A model generated the notes under the pieces. The model did not search any database. It was not told the DNA's origin and was given only the letters and a program-made list of their open reading frames with translations. A DNA stretch of 64,000 nt from Sphingomonas sp. UNC305MFCol5.2 (lineage in GTDB: Bacteria > Pseudomonadota > Alphaproteobacteria > Sphingomonadales > Sphingomonadaceae). Positions 29,818-37,678 of the stretch are shown one piece after another. The stretch is from NCBI RefSeq assembly GCF_000712135.1, contig NZ_JOOE01000004.1:250501-314500 (forward strand), read 5' to 3'. The translations under genes and the position numbers were made by a program. Each line of letters starts with the position of its first letter. Positions within the stretch are counted from its first letter, which is position 1.

Positions 29818-29868
29818 GGGCGCCAAGATAGGGACAGAGTTCGGCCAGCGGGAGGGGGACATGCACTT

Positions 29869-30097
<229 letters not shown>

Positions 30098-30113
30098 TGA
30101 AGGCTCGTGCCGC

Positions 30114-31388
30114 TCAGGCTTCCGGCGATCCCGGCCACTGTGTCACACGCACGTCGCGGATCGGATAGGGGATCTGGATGCCGTTGTCCTTGAACAGCAG
30201 CCACAGCCGGTTGAGCACGTCGCTCTTCACATTGCCCACGCCGCTTTCGGGATCGCTGATCCAGACGAGGATCTCGTGCTCGGCACCGGTCTGGCCGAAC
30301 GCCATCAGCCACACGTTCGATTTCGGATTGTCGAGCACGCGCGGGCTCTCGGCGGCGGCGCGCAGCATCAGTTCCTGCGCGAGCTTGAGATCGCAATCAT
30401 AAGCGACGGTCACCGGGATTCGGACGCGGACGTTGCGATCGGTGTACGACCAGTTCTCGACCTCCTGCGTCATCAGATTCTCGTTCGGAATCAGATGCTC
30501 CTTGCCGTCCCGGGTGACCACCGAGACCGCGCGCACGCCGATCTTGTTCACCCAGCCGAAGCTGTCGCCCACCACGATCACGTCGCCCGGCTTGATCGAG
30601 CGGTCCATCAGCAGGATGATTCCCGCGATCAGATTGCCGATCGTCTTCTGCATTCCGAAGCCGATCGCGAGCCCGAACGCGCCCGAGAAGACCGTGAAAG
30701 CGGTCAGATCCACTTCGAGCAAGTCGACGCCGATGAAGAAGGCGAGCACCACCACGGCGATGCCCGCCAGCTTCTGGACGAGCAGCTTCTGCGTCGGGTC
30801 GAAGCCGCGCGCGCCGCCGATCGAATGGCTCAGCAATTTGTTCGCGAGCCGCACGCCGGCGAACAACAGCAGGATGGTGACGCCGATGGTGAGCGCCGAG
30901 AGCAGAGAGAAGCGCCGCTGACCGATCTGGATGCCGACGCGATCGAGCGTGACCTCGACCACCGAGAAGCCGCCGATCGCATGGCTGAGCACCGCGACGA
31001 AGGCGAGCGCCGCCAGTGTCCAGGCCGCCCAGCGCGGCAGATTGAGGCCGCGCAGCACGGCGACCACCAGCATCGCCACCGAAAAGGCCTGGACCAGCCC
31101 GACGACCAGCGCGCCCAGCGGCATCCACGGCCAGCTCACGGCGATCAGCCCGAGCAGGATCGCCGCCGAGCTCCAGCGCACGATCGCGCAGGCGCGCAGG
31201 TGGAAGGTCGCGGCGTTGCCGTTGATGCGCTCTGCCCAGGCCGCGGCGATCCGCGAGCCGATATGCCGTCCGGCGAGCCAGCCGAGGATCATCGCGATCG
31301 TAGTCAGCCCGCCGGCGATGGCGGCTTCCGAAAGCTCGGCGGTGCCCGGCAGATTATGTCCCGCCAGCCAGGCCCCGAGCCGCTCCAT
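30114..31388 (-). CDS. MscS-type mechanosensitive channel
   Basis: 424 residues. About five or six membrane helices, the pore-lining helix being FSGAFGLAIGFGMQKTIGNLIAGIILLMDRSIKPGD near residue 236-272 with the Gly/Ala packing of MscS, followed by the beta domain (VVVGDSFGWVNKIGVRAVSVVTRDGKEHLIPNENLM) and the C-terminal alpha/beta domain. It probably releases solutes on osmotic downshock. The ATG at 31388 overlaps the upstream stop (TGATG); it is the last gene of the sseA-metC-mscS operon. The extra N-terminal helices place it among larger MscS proteins. Confidence 0.88.
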   Translation of the reverse strand: MERLGAWLAGHNLPGTAELSEAAIAGGLTTIAMILGWLAGRHIGSRIAAAWAERINGNAATFHLRACAIVRWSSAAILLGLIAVSWPWMPLGALVVGLVQAFSVAMLVVAVLRGLNLPRWAAWTLAALAFVAVLSHAIGGFSVVEVTLDRVGIQIGQRRFSLLSALTIGVTILLLFAGVRLANKLLSHSIGGARGFDPTQKLLVQKLAGIAVVVLAFFIGVDLLEVDLTAFTVFSGAFGLAIGFGMQKTIGNLIAGIILLMDRSIKPGDVIVVGDSFGWVNKIGVRAVSVVTRDGKEHLIPNENLMTQEVENWSYTDRNVRVRIPVTVAYDCDLKLAQELMLRAAAESPRVLDNPKSNVWLMAFGQTGAEHEILVWISDPESGVGNVKSDVLNRLWLLFKDNGIQIPYPIRDVRVTQWPGSPEA

Positions 31389-32572
31389 CAGCCGCAAACC
31401 TCGGCGAAGCGGGTCAGCCCCGCTTCGAGATCGGCGATCAGATCGTCGGCATCTTCGAGTCCGATCTGGAGGCGGACCATTGGACCTTCGGCTTCCCACT
31501 TCGTCGCGCTGCGATAGCGCTGCGGATCGACCGGGATGGCGAGGCTCTCGAATCCGCCCCAGCTATAGCCGATCCCGAAATGCCTGAGCCCGTCGATCAG
31601 CGCCGAGCGCGCCTTGTCGGTGCCTCCGTTCAGCACGAACGAGAATAGTCCCGATGCACCCCGAAAGTCGCGGACGAACGCTTCGTGCCCCGGGCATCCG
31701 GGCAGCGCCGGGTGGAGAACGCGTGCGACTTCGGGCCGGGTCTCGAGCCACTTGGCGATCTTCAGTGCCGAGCGGCCGTGCTGGTCGAGCCGCACCGCCA
31801 TCGTCCTGAGACCGCGCGCGCCGAGCCAGGCGTCGTCGGGGCTCGCGGTCTGGCCGAGCTGGTAGGTCACGGCGCGGAGCCGCTCATATTGGCCCTCGGC
31901 GGCGGTCACCGATCCGAGCATCACGTCCGAATGGCCGACGACGTACTTGGTGCAGGCGAGGATCGAATAATCCACGCCCAGCGGGATTGCGGGCAGCAGC
32001 AGCGGCGTCGCCCAGGTATTGTCGAGCAGGGTGGCGATACCGCGTTCCTTCGCGACGCCCACGATCGCGGGAATGTCCTGCACCTCGAAGGTCAGGCTGC
32101 CAGGGCTCTCCATGAAGATCGCCTTGGTGCGATCGGTGCAGAGATCGGCGATGCCCGCGCCGATCAGCGGATCGTAGAAGGTGGTGGTGATGCCGAAACG
32201 CTCGAGCAGTCCGTTCGCGAGATTGCGCGTCGGATCATAGGCGCTGTCCACCAGCAGCAATTCGTCGCCGGGCGAGAGCACTGCGAGCAAGGCCGCGGCC
32301 ACTGCCGCCACGCCGGAAGGGTAGAGTAAAGTCGCCTCGGCGCCGGGCTCGAGTTCGGTCAGCGCCTCGGCGAGCGACCATTGGGTCGGCGTCCCGCGCC
32401 GGCCGTAAAAGAGTTTGTGGTGGGTGTCGGCGGCGCCACGCGCGCGGAGATCGGCGACCGAATCGTAGAGGATCGTCGAGGCGCGCCACAACGGCGGATT
32501 GACGATGCCCTGCGTCCATTCGGGCCGCCGGCCGGCCTGGACCACTTTGGTCGCATCCTTCTCGCCGCTCAT
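31388..32572 (-). CDS. metC: cystathionine beta-lyase
   Basis: 394 residues. PLP-dependent Cys/Met metabolism enzyme. The PLP lysine is in ILACTKYVVGHSDVMLGSV near residue 209; ATLLYPSGVAAVAAALLAVL, DSAYDPTRNL, MESPGSLTFEVQDI and LLDNTWATPLLLPAIPLGVD are diagnostic, the last pointing to MetC rather than gamma-synthase. It cleaves cystathionine to homocysteine, pyruvate and ammonia. The ATG overlaps the sseA stop (ATGA); its own stop overlaps the MscS start. Coupling with a sulfurtransferase fits a shared sulfur-amino-acid role. Confidence 0.92.
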   Translation of the reverse strand: MSGEKDATKVVQAGRRPEWTQGIVNPPLWRASTILYDSVADLRARGAADTHHKLFYGRRGTPTQWSLAEALTELEPGAEATLLYPSGVAAVAAALLAVLSPGDELLLVDSAYDPTRNLANGLLERFGITTTFYDPLIGAGIADLCTDRTKAIFMESPGSLTFEVQDIPAIVGVAKERGIATLLDNTWATPLLLPAIPLGVDYSILACTKYVVGHSDVMLGSVTAAEGQYERLRAVTYQLGQTASPDDAWLGARGLRTMAVRLDQHGRSALKIAKWLETRPEVARVLHPALPGCPGHEAFVRDFRGASGLFSFVLNGGTDKARSALIDGLRHFGIGYSWGGFESLAIPVDPQRYRSATKWEAEGPMVRLQIGLEDADDLIADLEAGLTRFAEVCG

Positions 32573-33402
32573 GCCGGCCCCAGCGCTTTTGCGGTCGTGG
32601 GCGATGCGCCCCATTCGGACCAGCTGCCGTCATAGACCGGTACATCGCGGCCCAGCAGGTGCGCGGCGAAGGCGATCACCGACGCGGTGATCCCCGATCC
32701 GCACGTCGCCACCAGCGGCTTGCCAATATCGAGGCCCGCCTCCTCGAAGAGGTCGCGGAGCTTCGCGGGCGATTTCCAGGTGCCGTCCGCCTCGAAAAAG
32801 CGGCCCTGTGGGATGTTCTTCGACCCGGGGATATGGCCGGGGGCGCATTCCTTGCGCGGATCGGGCTCGTCGCCGGTGAAGCGTGCCGCCGAGCGCGCAT
32901 CGACGATCTGCTCGTCGGTCGCCTGCATTTCGACGAGGCTGCGCACCTGCGTCCGCGGCGCGCCGGCCTCGAACCGGCTGCGAATGGGGCTCGGGGCATC
33001 TTGTTCGAGCGGCCGGCCTTCCGCCTTCCACTTCGCGATGCCGCCGTCGAGCAACGAGGCCTCGACTCCGAACCGGCCGAGTACCCACCAGGCGCGGCAC
33101 GAAGTATGGTGCGGGCTGTTGTCGTAGAGCACCACCCGGCTCTCCGCGGTGATGCCCAGTGCCGCCATCCGCGCCTCGAACAGATCGCGCGGCGGCAGCA
33201 TCGACGGCAATGGGTCGTCCACGTCCACCAACGTGTCGAGGTCGAGCAGCAGCGCGCCGGGAATGTGCGCGGCGGCATATTCGGCTTCGGGGTCCTGCTT
33301 CGCCGATCCCGGCAGCGTCGAGGTGTAGGTGGCGTCGAGGATCACGAGGCCTTCAGAGCCCAGTGCGCCTGCCAGCCACTCTGTCGTTACGAGTGCGTCC
33401 AT
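32569..33402 (-). CDS. sseA: 3-mercaptopyruvate sulfurtransferase
   Basis: 277 residues with two rhodanese domains. The first (residues about 1-130) is structural, with LDATYTSTLPGSAKQD, AAHIPGALLLDLDTL; the second carries the active-site loop CGSGITAS near residue 233, the SseA variant of the rhodanese loop that prefers 3-mercaptopyruvate over thiosulfate. HIPGSKNIPQGRFFEADGTWK and DGSWSEWG are conserved. Start MDALVTTEWL chosen by alignment; 12 further codons upstream are open. First gene of the sseA-metC-mscS operon, divergent from queF with 44 bases between starts. Confidence 0.93.
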   Translation of the reverse strand: MDALVTTEWLAGALGSEGLVILDATYTSTLPGSAKQDPEAEYAAAHIPGALLLDLDTLVDVDDPLPSMLPPRDLFEARMAALGITAESRVVLYDNSPHHTSCRAWWVLGRFGVEASLLDGGIAKWKAEGRPLEQDAPSPIRSRFEAGAPRTQVRSLVEMQATDEQIVDARSAARFTGDEPDPRKECAPGHIPGSKNIPQGRFFEADGTWKSPAKLRDLFEEAGLDIGKPLVATCGSGITASVIAFAAHLLGRDVPVYDGSWSEWGASPTTAKALGPA

Positions 33403-33446
33403 CGCTGTGGTCCTAGAAGGATGCAAAGCGCTCCGCAAACGCCTAC

Positions 33447-33902
33447 ATGCCCGCGATGGACGCTAAACATCTCGGCAAGACCTCCGCGCTCCCCGCCTCG
33501 CCCGAAGCGGCCGAGCTCGATTATGTCCCCAATCCGCGCCCCGGCAGCCGGTATATGATCCGCTTCGCCGCGCCCGAATTCACGTCGCTCTGCCCGATCA
33601 CCGGCCAGCCCGATTTCGCGCACCTCGTGATCGACTATGTGCCCGGCGCGACGATCGTCGAATCCAAGTCGCTCAAGCTGTTCCTGGGATCCTTCCGCAA
33701 TCACGGCGCCTTCCACGAGGATTGCACCGTCGGCATCGGCGAACGGCTGTTCGCCGAGATGAAGCCCGAATGGCTGCGGATCGGCGGCTATTGGTATCCG
33801 CGCGGCGGCATCCCGATCGACGTCTTCTGGCAGTCGGGAGAGGCTCCCGCCGGTGTCTGGATTCCGCCGCAGGACGTACCCGGATATCGCGGCCGAGGCT
33901 GA
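33447..33902 (+). CDS. queF: NADPH-dependent 7-cyano-7-deazaguanine reductase
   Basis: 151 residues, short unimodular QueF. Reduces preQ0 to preQ1 in queuosine synthesis. Catalytic Cys49 in [13 protein letters not shown], Asp56 downstream, Glu72 in VESKSLKL, and [11 protein letters not shown] with conserved His. All T-fold catalytic residues are present. A second in-frame ATG three codons later (MDAKHLGK) could also be the start. The other queuosine genes are not in this window. It is divergent from the sulfurtransferase operon. Confidence 0.94.
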   Translation: MPAMDAKHLGKTSALPASPEAAELDYVPNPRPGSRYMIRFAAPEFTSLCPITGQPDFAHLVIDYVPGATIVESKSLKLFLGSFRNHGAFHEDCTVGIGERLFAEMKPEWLRIGGYWYPRGGIPIDVFWQSGEAPAGVWIPPQDVPGYRGRG

Positions 33903-33941
33903 ACCTCAGATTTACGACACGATTCGTCGGATTCATTGATG

Positions 33942-33952
33942 TTGCAATGCAA
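33942..33952. promoter_or_regulatory. operator-like site 1, TTGCAATGCAA
   Basis: Inverted repeat fitting TTGC-NN-TGCAA; with flanks GTTGCA-A-TGCAAC is symmetric over 13 bases. Lies 89 bases before the start of the GT4 fusion gene. Its partner is 27 bases downstream. Form and position suggest a sugar-responsive repressor or activator site; the regulator is unknown. Confidence 0.45.
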
Positions 33953-33968
33953 CAAGAATGAAACCATA

Positions 33969-33979
33969 TTGCTTTGCAA
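33969..33979. promoter_or_regulatory. operator-like site 2, TTGCTTTGCAA
   Basis: Second match to TTGC-NN-TGCAA, centre to centre 27 bases from the first and 62 bases before the GT4 fusion start. Confidence 0.45.
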
Positions 33980-34040
33980 GAGTTGGGAGGCGGGAACGGG
34001 CTTTGGACAGCCCGATTGTTGCAGTAGCGAAGGAAAGGGA

Positions 34041-36314
34041 ATGGCGCCGTTCATGCTCGCACCGGGTATCGACCATCTAGCGCTCATCGGTAATTTCCTG
34101 CCGCGCAAATGCGGCATCGCGACCTATACGACGGACACTTTCAACGCGCTCAAGCAGCGCTATCCCGATCTTCAGGTCGACGTCTATGCGATGGACGATC
34201 ATCCCGGCCGTTACGATTATCCCGATGCGGTTACGCGCGCGATCCCGCAGCATGATCGCGCCGCCTATCTCGATGCCGCCCGCGCGATCGAGGCGAGCGG
34301 CGCGCAGGCGCTGTGGATCCAGCACGAATACGGCATCTATGGCGGCCCGGCGGGCGACTTCCTGATCGCGCTGACCGACCGGCTCTCGATCCCCGTCATC
34401 ACCACGCTCCACACCGTGCTCGAACGGCCCAGCGCCGACGAGCGCCGGGTGATGGAGGCCCTGCTCCGCCGCTCGTCGCGGATCATCGTCATGGCGGAGA
34501 AGGGGCGCGATATTCTCAAGCGCGTCCACGGTGCCGACGACAAGAGCATCGTGATGATCCCGCACGGCGTGCCCGATCGCGCCTTTGCCGATCCGGACAG
34601 CATGAAGGCCCGGTTCGGCTGGGAAGGCCGCGAGGTGGTGCTGACCTTCGGCCTGCTCGCGCCCAACAAGGGTATCGAAACGATGATCGCGGCGCTGCCG
34701 CAGGTCGTCTCCAATCACCCGCGCGCGCTGTACGTGGTGCTCGGCGCGACGCATCCCAATCTCGTCGCGCACGAAGGCGAGGCATATCGCGATCGGCTCA
34801 AGGCGCTAGCCGAGGAAAAAGGCGTCGCCGCGCATGTCCAGTTCATCGATGCTTTCGTCGAACATGACGAGCTGATCGACTATCTCCAGGCAGCCGATCT
34901 CTACGTCACGCCGTACAACAATCCGGCGCAGATCACTTCGGGTACGCTTTCCTACGCCATCGGCGTAGGCAAGCCGGTGATCTCGACGCCGTATGTTCAC
35001 GCCACCGAGATCCTTGCCGACAATCATGGCGTGCTCGTCAATTTCGGCGACAGCGCCGGCTTCGCGCGCGAGATCGACCGGTTGCTGACCGACGAGGGAG
35101 AACGGCTGGCGCTGGCGCAGCGCGCTTATGCCCGGGGCCGCACGATGATCTGGCCGCGTCTCGCCGAGAATGCGATGATCGAGTTGGCTGCGATCGTCGC
35201 CGCCCAGCCGCACCGCTTCGCCAAGTCGACCGCCGAGCTCGCCACGCTCCAGCCCAATCTCGCCGCGGTCGAGCGGATGAGTGATTCGACCGGCATACTG
35301 CAGCATTCGATCTATTCGGTGCCCGATCGCCGCCACGGCTATTGCATCGACGACAATGCCCGCGCGCTGATCCTGATGTCGAAGATCGACGGGATCGACG
35401 AGGCCGTGCGTGACAATTGGACGAGCGTTTATGCGTCGTTCGTCCAATATGCCTGGAACCCCGATCAGCGCCGCTTCCGCAACTTCATGAATTTCGATCG
35501 CACCTGGTGCGAGGACGTGGGGTCGGAGGATTCGAACGGTCGCGCGATCTGGGCGCTCGGCGTCACCGCGCGGGACGCGCGGGCGCAGAAGCATCGCGAC
35601 TGGGCCTCGGTGCTGTTCGACACCACCGCATCGATCGCGCTCGAGCTCGAAGCGCCACGCAGCCATGCCTTCGCGATGCTGGGCGCCGCCGCGATGATCG
35701 AGGCGCATCCGGGCCACGCGCTCTCGCGGACGATCCTCACGCGGTACGGCGAGGAGCTGATCACGCTGCTGGACGAGGCGCGGCGCCCCGAATGGCAGTG
35801 GTTCGAGATCGTTCTCGCTTACGACAATGCCCGGCTTCCCGAGGCGCTGCTGCGCGCGGGCGAAGTGCTGCACCGTCCGGACTTCATCGCGGTCGGGCTC
35901 GAAACGCTCGCATGGATCGTAGGACGCCAGACCTCGCCGGAGGGACGTTTCCGTGCGGTGGGGACCGAAAGCTTCGGGCGCTCCTATTCGGACCCCTTGC
36001 CTTTCGATCAGCAGCCGCTGGAGGCGCAGGCCACTATCGATGCCTGCGTCGCGGCGCATCAGGTGACCGGCGACAGAAGCTGGCACGAGGAGGCGATGCG
36101 GGCCTATCGCTGGTATCTCGGCGCGAACGACCTTGAATTGCCGCTTGCGACTGCCGCGGACGGCGGTTGCTTCGACGGGCTGATGCCAACCGGTTTGAAC
36201 CGGAATCAGGGCGCCGAGTCGATTCTGGCGCTCCAATTGGCGAATTGCGCCATTTCCGCCCTTTCAAAGCCCTCCGAAAACGTGGCAAGCACCCCGCGCA
36301 CCGCTGTCGCGTAA
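34041..36314 (+). CDS. GT4 glycosyltransferase fused to a six-hairpin-like domain
   Basis: 757 residues. Residues about 10-390 are a GT-B glycosyltransferase (family 4 type): GNFLPRKCGIATYT, WIQHEYGIYGG, VITTLHTVLE, IPHGVPDRAF, EVVLTFGLLAPNKGIETMI, and TPYNNPAQITSGTLSYAIGVGKPVIST, where the nucleotide-sugar pocket Glu is replaced by Gln in the usual EPFG/E position. Residues about 420-740 are helical with YCIDDNARALILM, CEDVGSEDSNGRAIWALG, WQWFEIVLAYDNARLPEALL and DQQPLEAQATIDAC, resembling an (alpha/alpha)6 glycosidase-like toroid. Strong AAGGAAAGG Shine-Dalgarno. Followed after 36 bases by a GH130 phosphorylase. Substrate unknown; mannose transfer is inferred from the neighbour. Confidence 0.8.
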   Translation: MAPFMLAPGIDHLALIGNFLPRKCGIATYTTDTFNALKQRYPDLQVDVYAMDDHPGRYDYPDAVTRAIPQHDRAAYLDAARAIEASGAQALWIQHEYGIYGGPAGDFLIALTDRLSIPVITTLHTVLERPSADERRVMEALLRRSSRIIVMAEKGRDILKRVHGADDKSIVMIPHGVPDRAFADPDSMKARFGWEGREVVLTFGLLAPNKGIETMIAALPQVVSNHPRALYVVLGATHPNLVAHEGEAYRDRLKALAEEKGVAAHVQFIDAFVEHDELIDYLQAADLYVTPYNNPAQITSGTLSYAIGVGKPVISTPYVHATEILADNHGVLVNFGDSAGFAREIDRLLTDEGERLALAQRAYARGRTMIWPRLAENAMIELAAIVAAQPHRFAKSTAELATLQPNLAAVERMSDSTGILQHSIYSVPDRRHGYCIDDNARALILMSKIDGIDEAVRDNWTSVYASFVQYAWNPDQRRFRNFMNFDRTWCEDVGSEDSNGRAIWALGVTARDARAQKHRDWASVLFDTTASIALELEAPRSHAFAMLGAAAMIEAHPGHALSRTILTRYGEELITLLDEARRPEWQWFEIVLAYDNARLPEALLRAGEVLHRPDFIAVGLETLAWIVGRQTSPEGRFRAVGTESFGRSYSDPLPFDQQPLEAQATIDACVAAHQVTGDRSWHEEAMRAYRWYLGANDLELPLATAADGGCFDGLMPTGLNRNQGAESILALQLANCAISALSKPSENVASTPRTAVA

Positions 36315-36350
36315 CCCTGCGCGCCGGCTTTCGGACGGTACGGGGGGTTG

Positions 36351-37637
36351 ATGCAGGAATTGTTCAATCACACGCTGCGGCTGCGGGCAGATCCGTCGCG
36401 CGTTGTGGTTCGCCCCTTTCACATCGCCTGGGCACAAAACGGCTCGGGCCCGAGCCGCTCCGAGCGCATCGTCCAGAAAGTGCTGGCGATGTCGCCGGGT
36501 GAGGCCAGCGCGCAGCTCGAGATCGTGCTCAAGGATTTCGAGGCACGCCACTGGCAAACGCGCCGCGTGTTCATGACCCGCTATGACGAGATCGAGGAGA
36601 TGCTCAAGCTCGACGGCGGCGACATCGGCGACGAGAAGCGCCAGCTGCTCGGCGCCTATTTCTGCCACGAATACAGCTATGCCGCCGCCGCGCTGATGAA
36701 CCCCAGCGCGGTGCCGCATTACGATCAGTCGGGCATGCCCAAGGGTTCGCTCCGCATCCTCATGTCGCTGCGCGCGGTGGGCGAGGGGCACATTTCGTCG
36801 GTATCGTTCCGCGAAGGCATCATCACCGACAAGAACGAACTGACTCTCGCCCCCGAACCCCCCTTCGCCACCGCCGCCGATGCGCGCGAAGAGGAAGAGG
36901 CAAAAATACCCGAGGGGCCGGTGACGGTGTATCGCCACCGCGATTCGACTCTGTCGGGCACCGTCATCTTCCCGATCACCAAGGCGCAGTCCAACGGACT
37001 CGAGGATCTGCGCATCTGCCACTTCACGCATGACGACGGCAGCGAGGAATGGATCGGCACCTACACCGCCTATAACGGCTCGGTGATCCAGTCGGAGCTG
37101 ATGCGCACGCGCGACTGGCGCGCGATCGATCTCGTGCCGATGAGCGGCGGCGCCTCGCGCAACAAGGGCATGGCGCTGTTCCCGCGCAAGATCGATGGCA
37201 AGTACATGATGCTCGGCCGGCAGGACGGCGAGAACATCTTCCTCCACACCTCGGACGACATCACCCATTGGGAAGGCGGCGAGCTGCTGATCAAGCCGCA
37301 ATATCCGTGGGAGCTCGTCCAGATGGGCAATTGCGGCCCGCCGATCGAAGTGGACGAGGGCTGGCTGGTGCTCACCCACGGCGTCGGCGCGATGCGCAAA
37401 TATTCGATCGGCGCGGCGTTGCTCGACAAGAACGATCCGTCGAAAGTGCTTGCGCGCTCGAAGGAGCCGCTGCTGGCGGCGGCGGATCAGGACCGCGAGG
37501 GCTATGTCCCCAACGTCGTCTACACCTGCGGCGCGATCCGGCACGGCAGCAAGCTGTTCATCCCTTATGGGGTGGCCGACAGCTCGGTGGCGTTCGCGTT
37601 CGTGCCGATCAAGTCGCTGCTGGAGCAGATGGACTGA
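36351..37637 (+). CDS. GH130 family glycoside phosphorylase/hydrolase
   Basis: 428 residues, the five-bladed propeller family GH130, whose members phosphorolyse beta-mannosides. Family stretches visible are VVVRPFHI, MTRYDEIEEM, ALFPRKIDGKYMMLGRQDGENIFLHTSDD, PWELVQMGNCGPPIEVDEGWLVLTHGVG, YVPNVVYTCGAIRHGSKLFIPYGVADSSVAFAFV. The conserved Asp in the catalytic blade and the phosphate-binding Arg/His cannot be assigned with certainty by eye. GGGGGG precedes an ATG after a TTG codon. It is cotranscribed with the GT4 fusion gene, so it may recycle or lengthen the glycan that enzyme makes. Confidence 0.88.
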   Translation: MQELFNHTLRLRADPSRVVVRPFHIAWAQNGSGPSRSERIVQKVLAMSPGEASAQLEIVLKDFEARHWQTRRVFMTRYDEIEEMLKLDGGDIGDEKRQLLGAYFCHEYSYAAAALMNPSAVPHYDQSGMPKGSLRILMSLRAVGEGHISSVSFREGIITDKNELTLAPEPPFATAADAREEEEAKIPEGPVTVYRHRDSTLSGTVIFPITKAQSNGLEDLRICHFTHDDGSEEWIGTYTAYNGSVIQSELMRTRDWRAIDLVPMSGGASRNKGMALFPRKIDGKYMMLGRQDGENIFLHTSDDITHWEGGELLIKPQYPWELVQMGNCGPPIEVDEGWLVLTHGVGAMRKYSIGAALLDKNDPSKVLARSKEPLLAAADQDREGYVPNVVYTCGAIRHGSKLFIPYGVADSSVAFAFVPIKSLLEQMD

Positions 37638-37642
37638 CTTTC

Positions 37643-37676
37643 TGAATCCTCCCCCGCCGAAGCGAGGGAGGATTCA
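37643..37676. terminator. bidirectional hairpin between GH130 and OPT genes
   Basis: Perfect 11-base arms TGAATCCTCCC and GGGAGGATTCA (37643-37653, 37666-37676) around 12 bases, between two convergent stops. It shares CCTCCC with the type A repeats. Confidence 0.6.
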
Positions 37677-37678
37677 AG

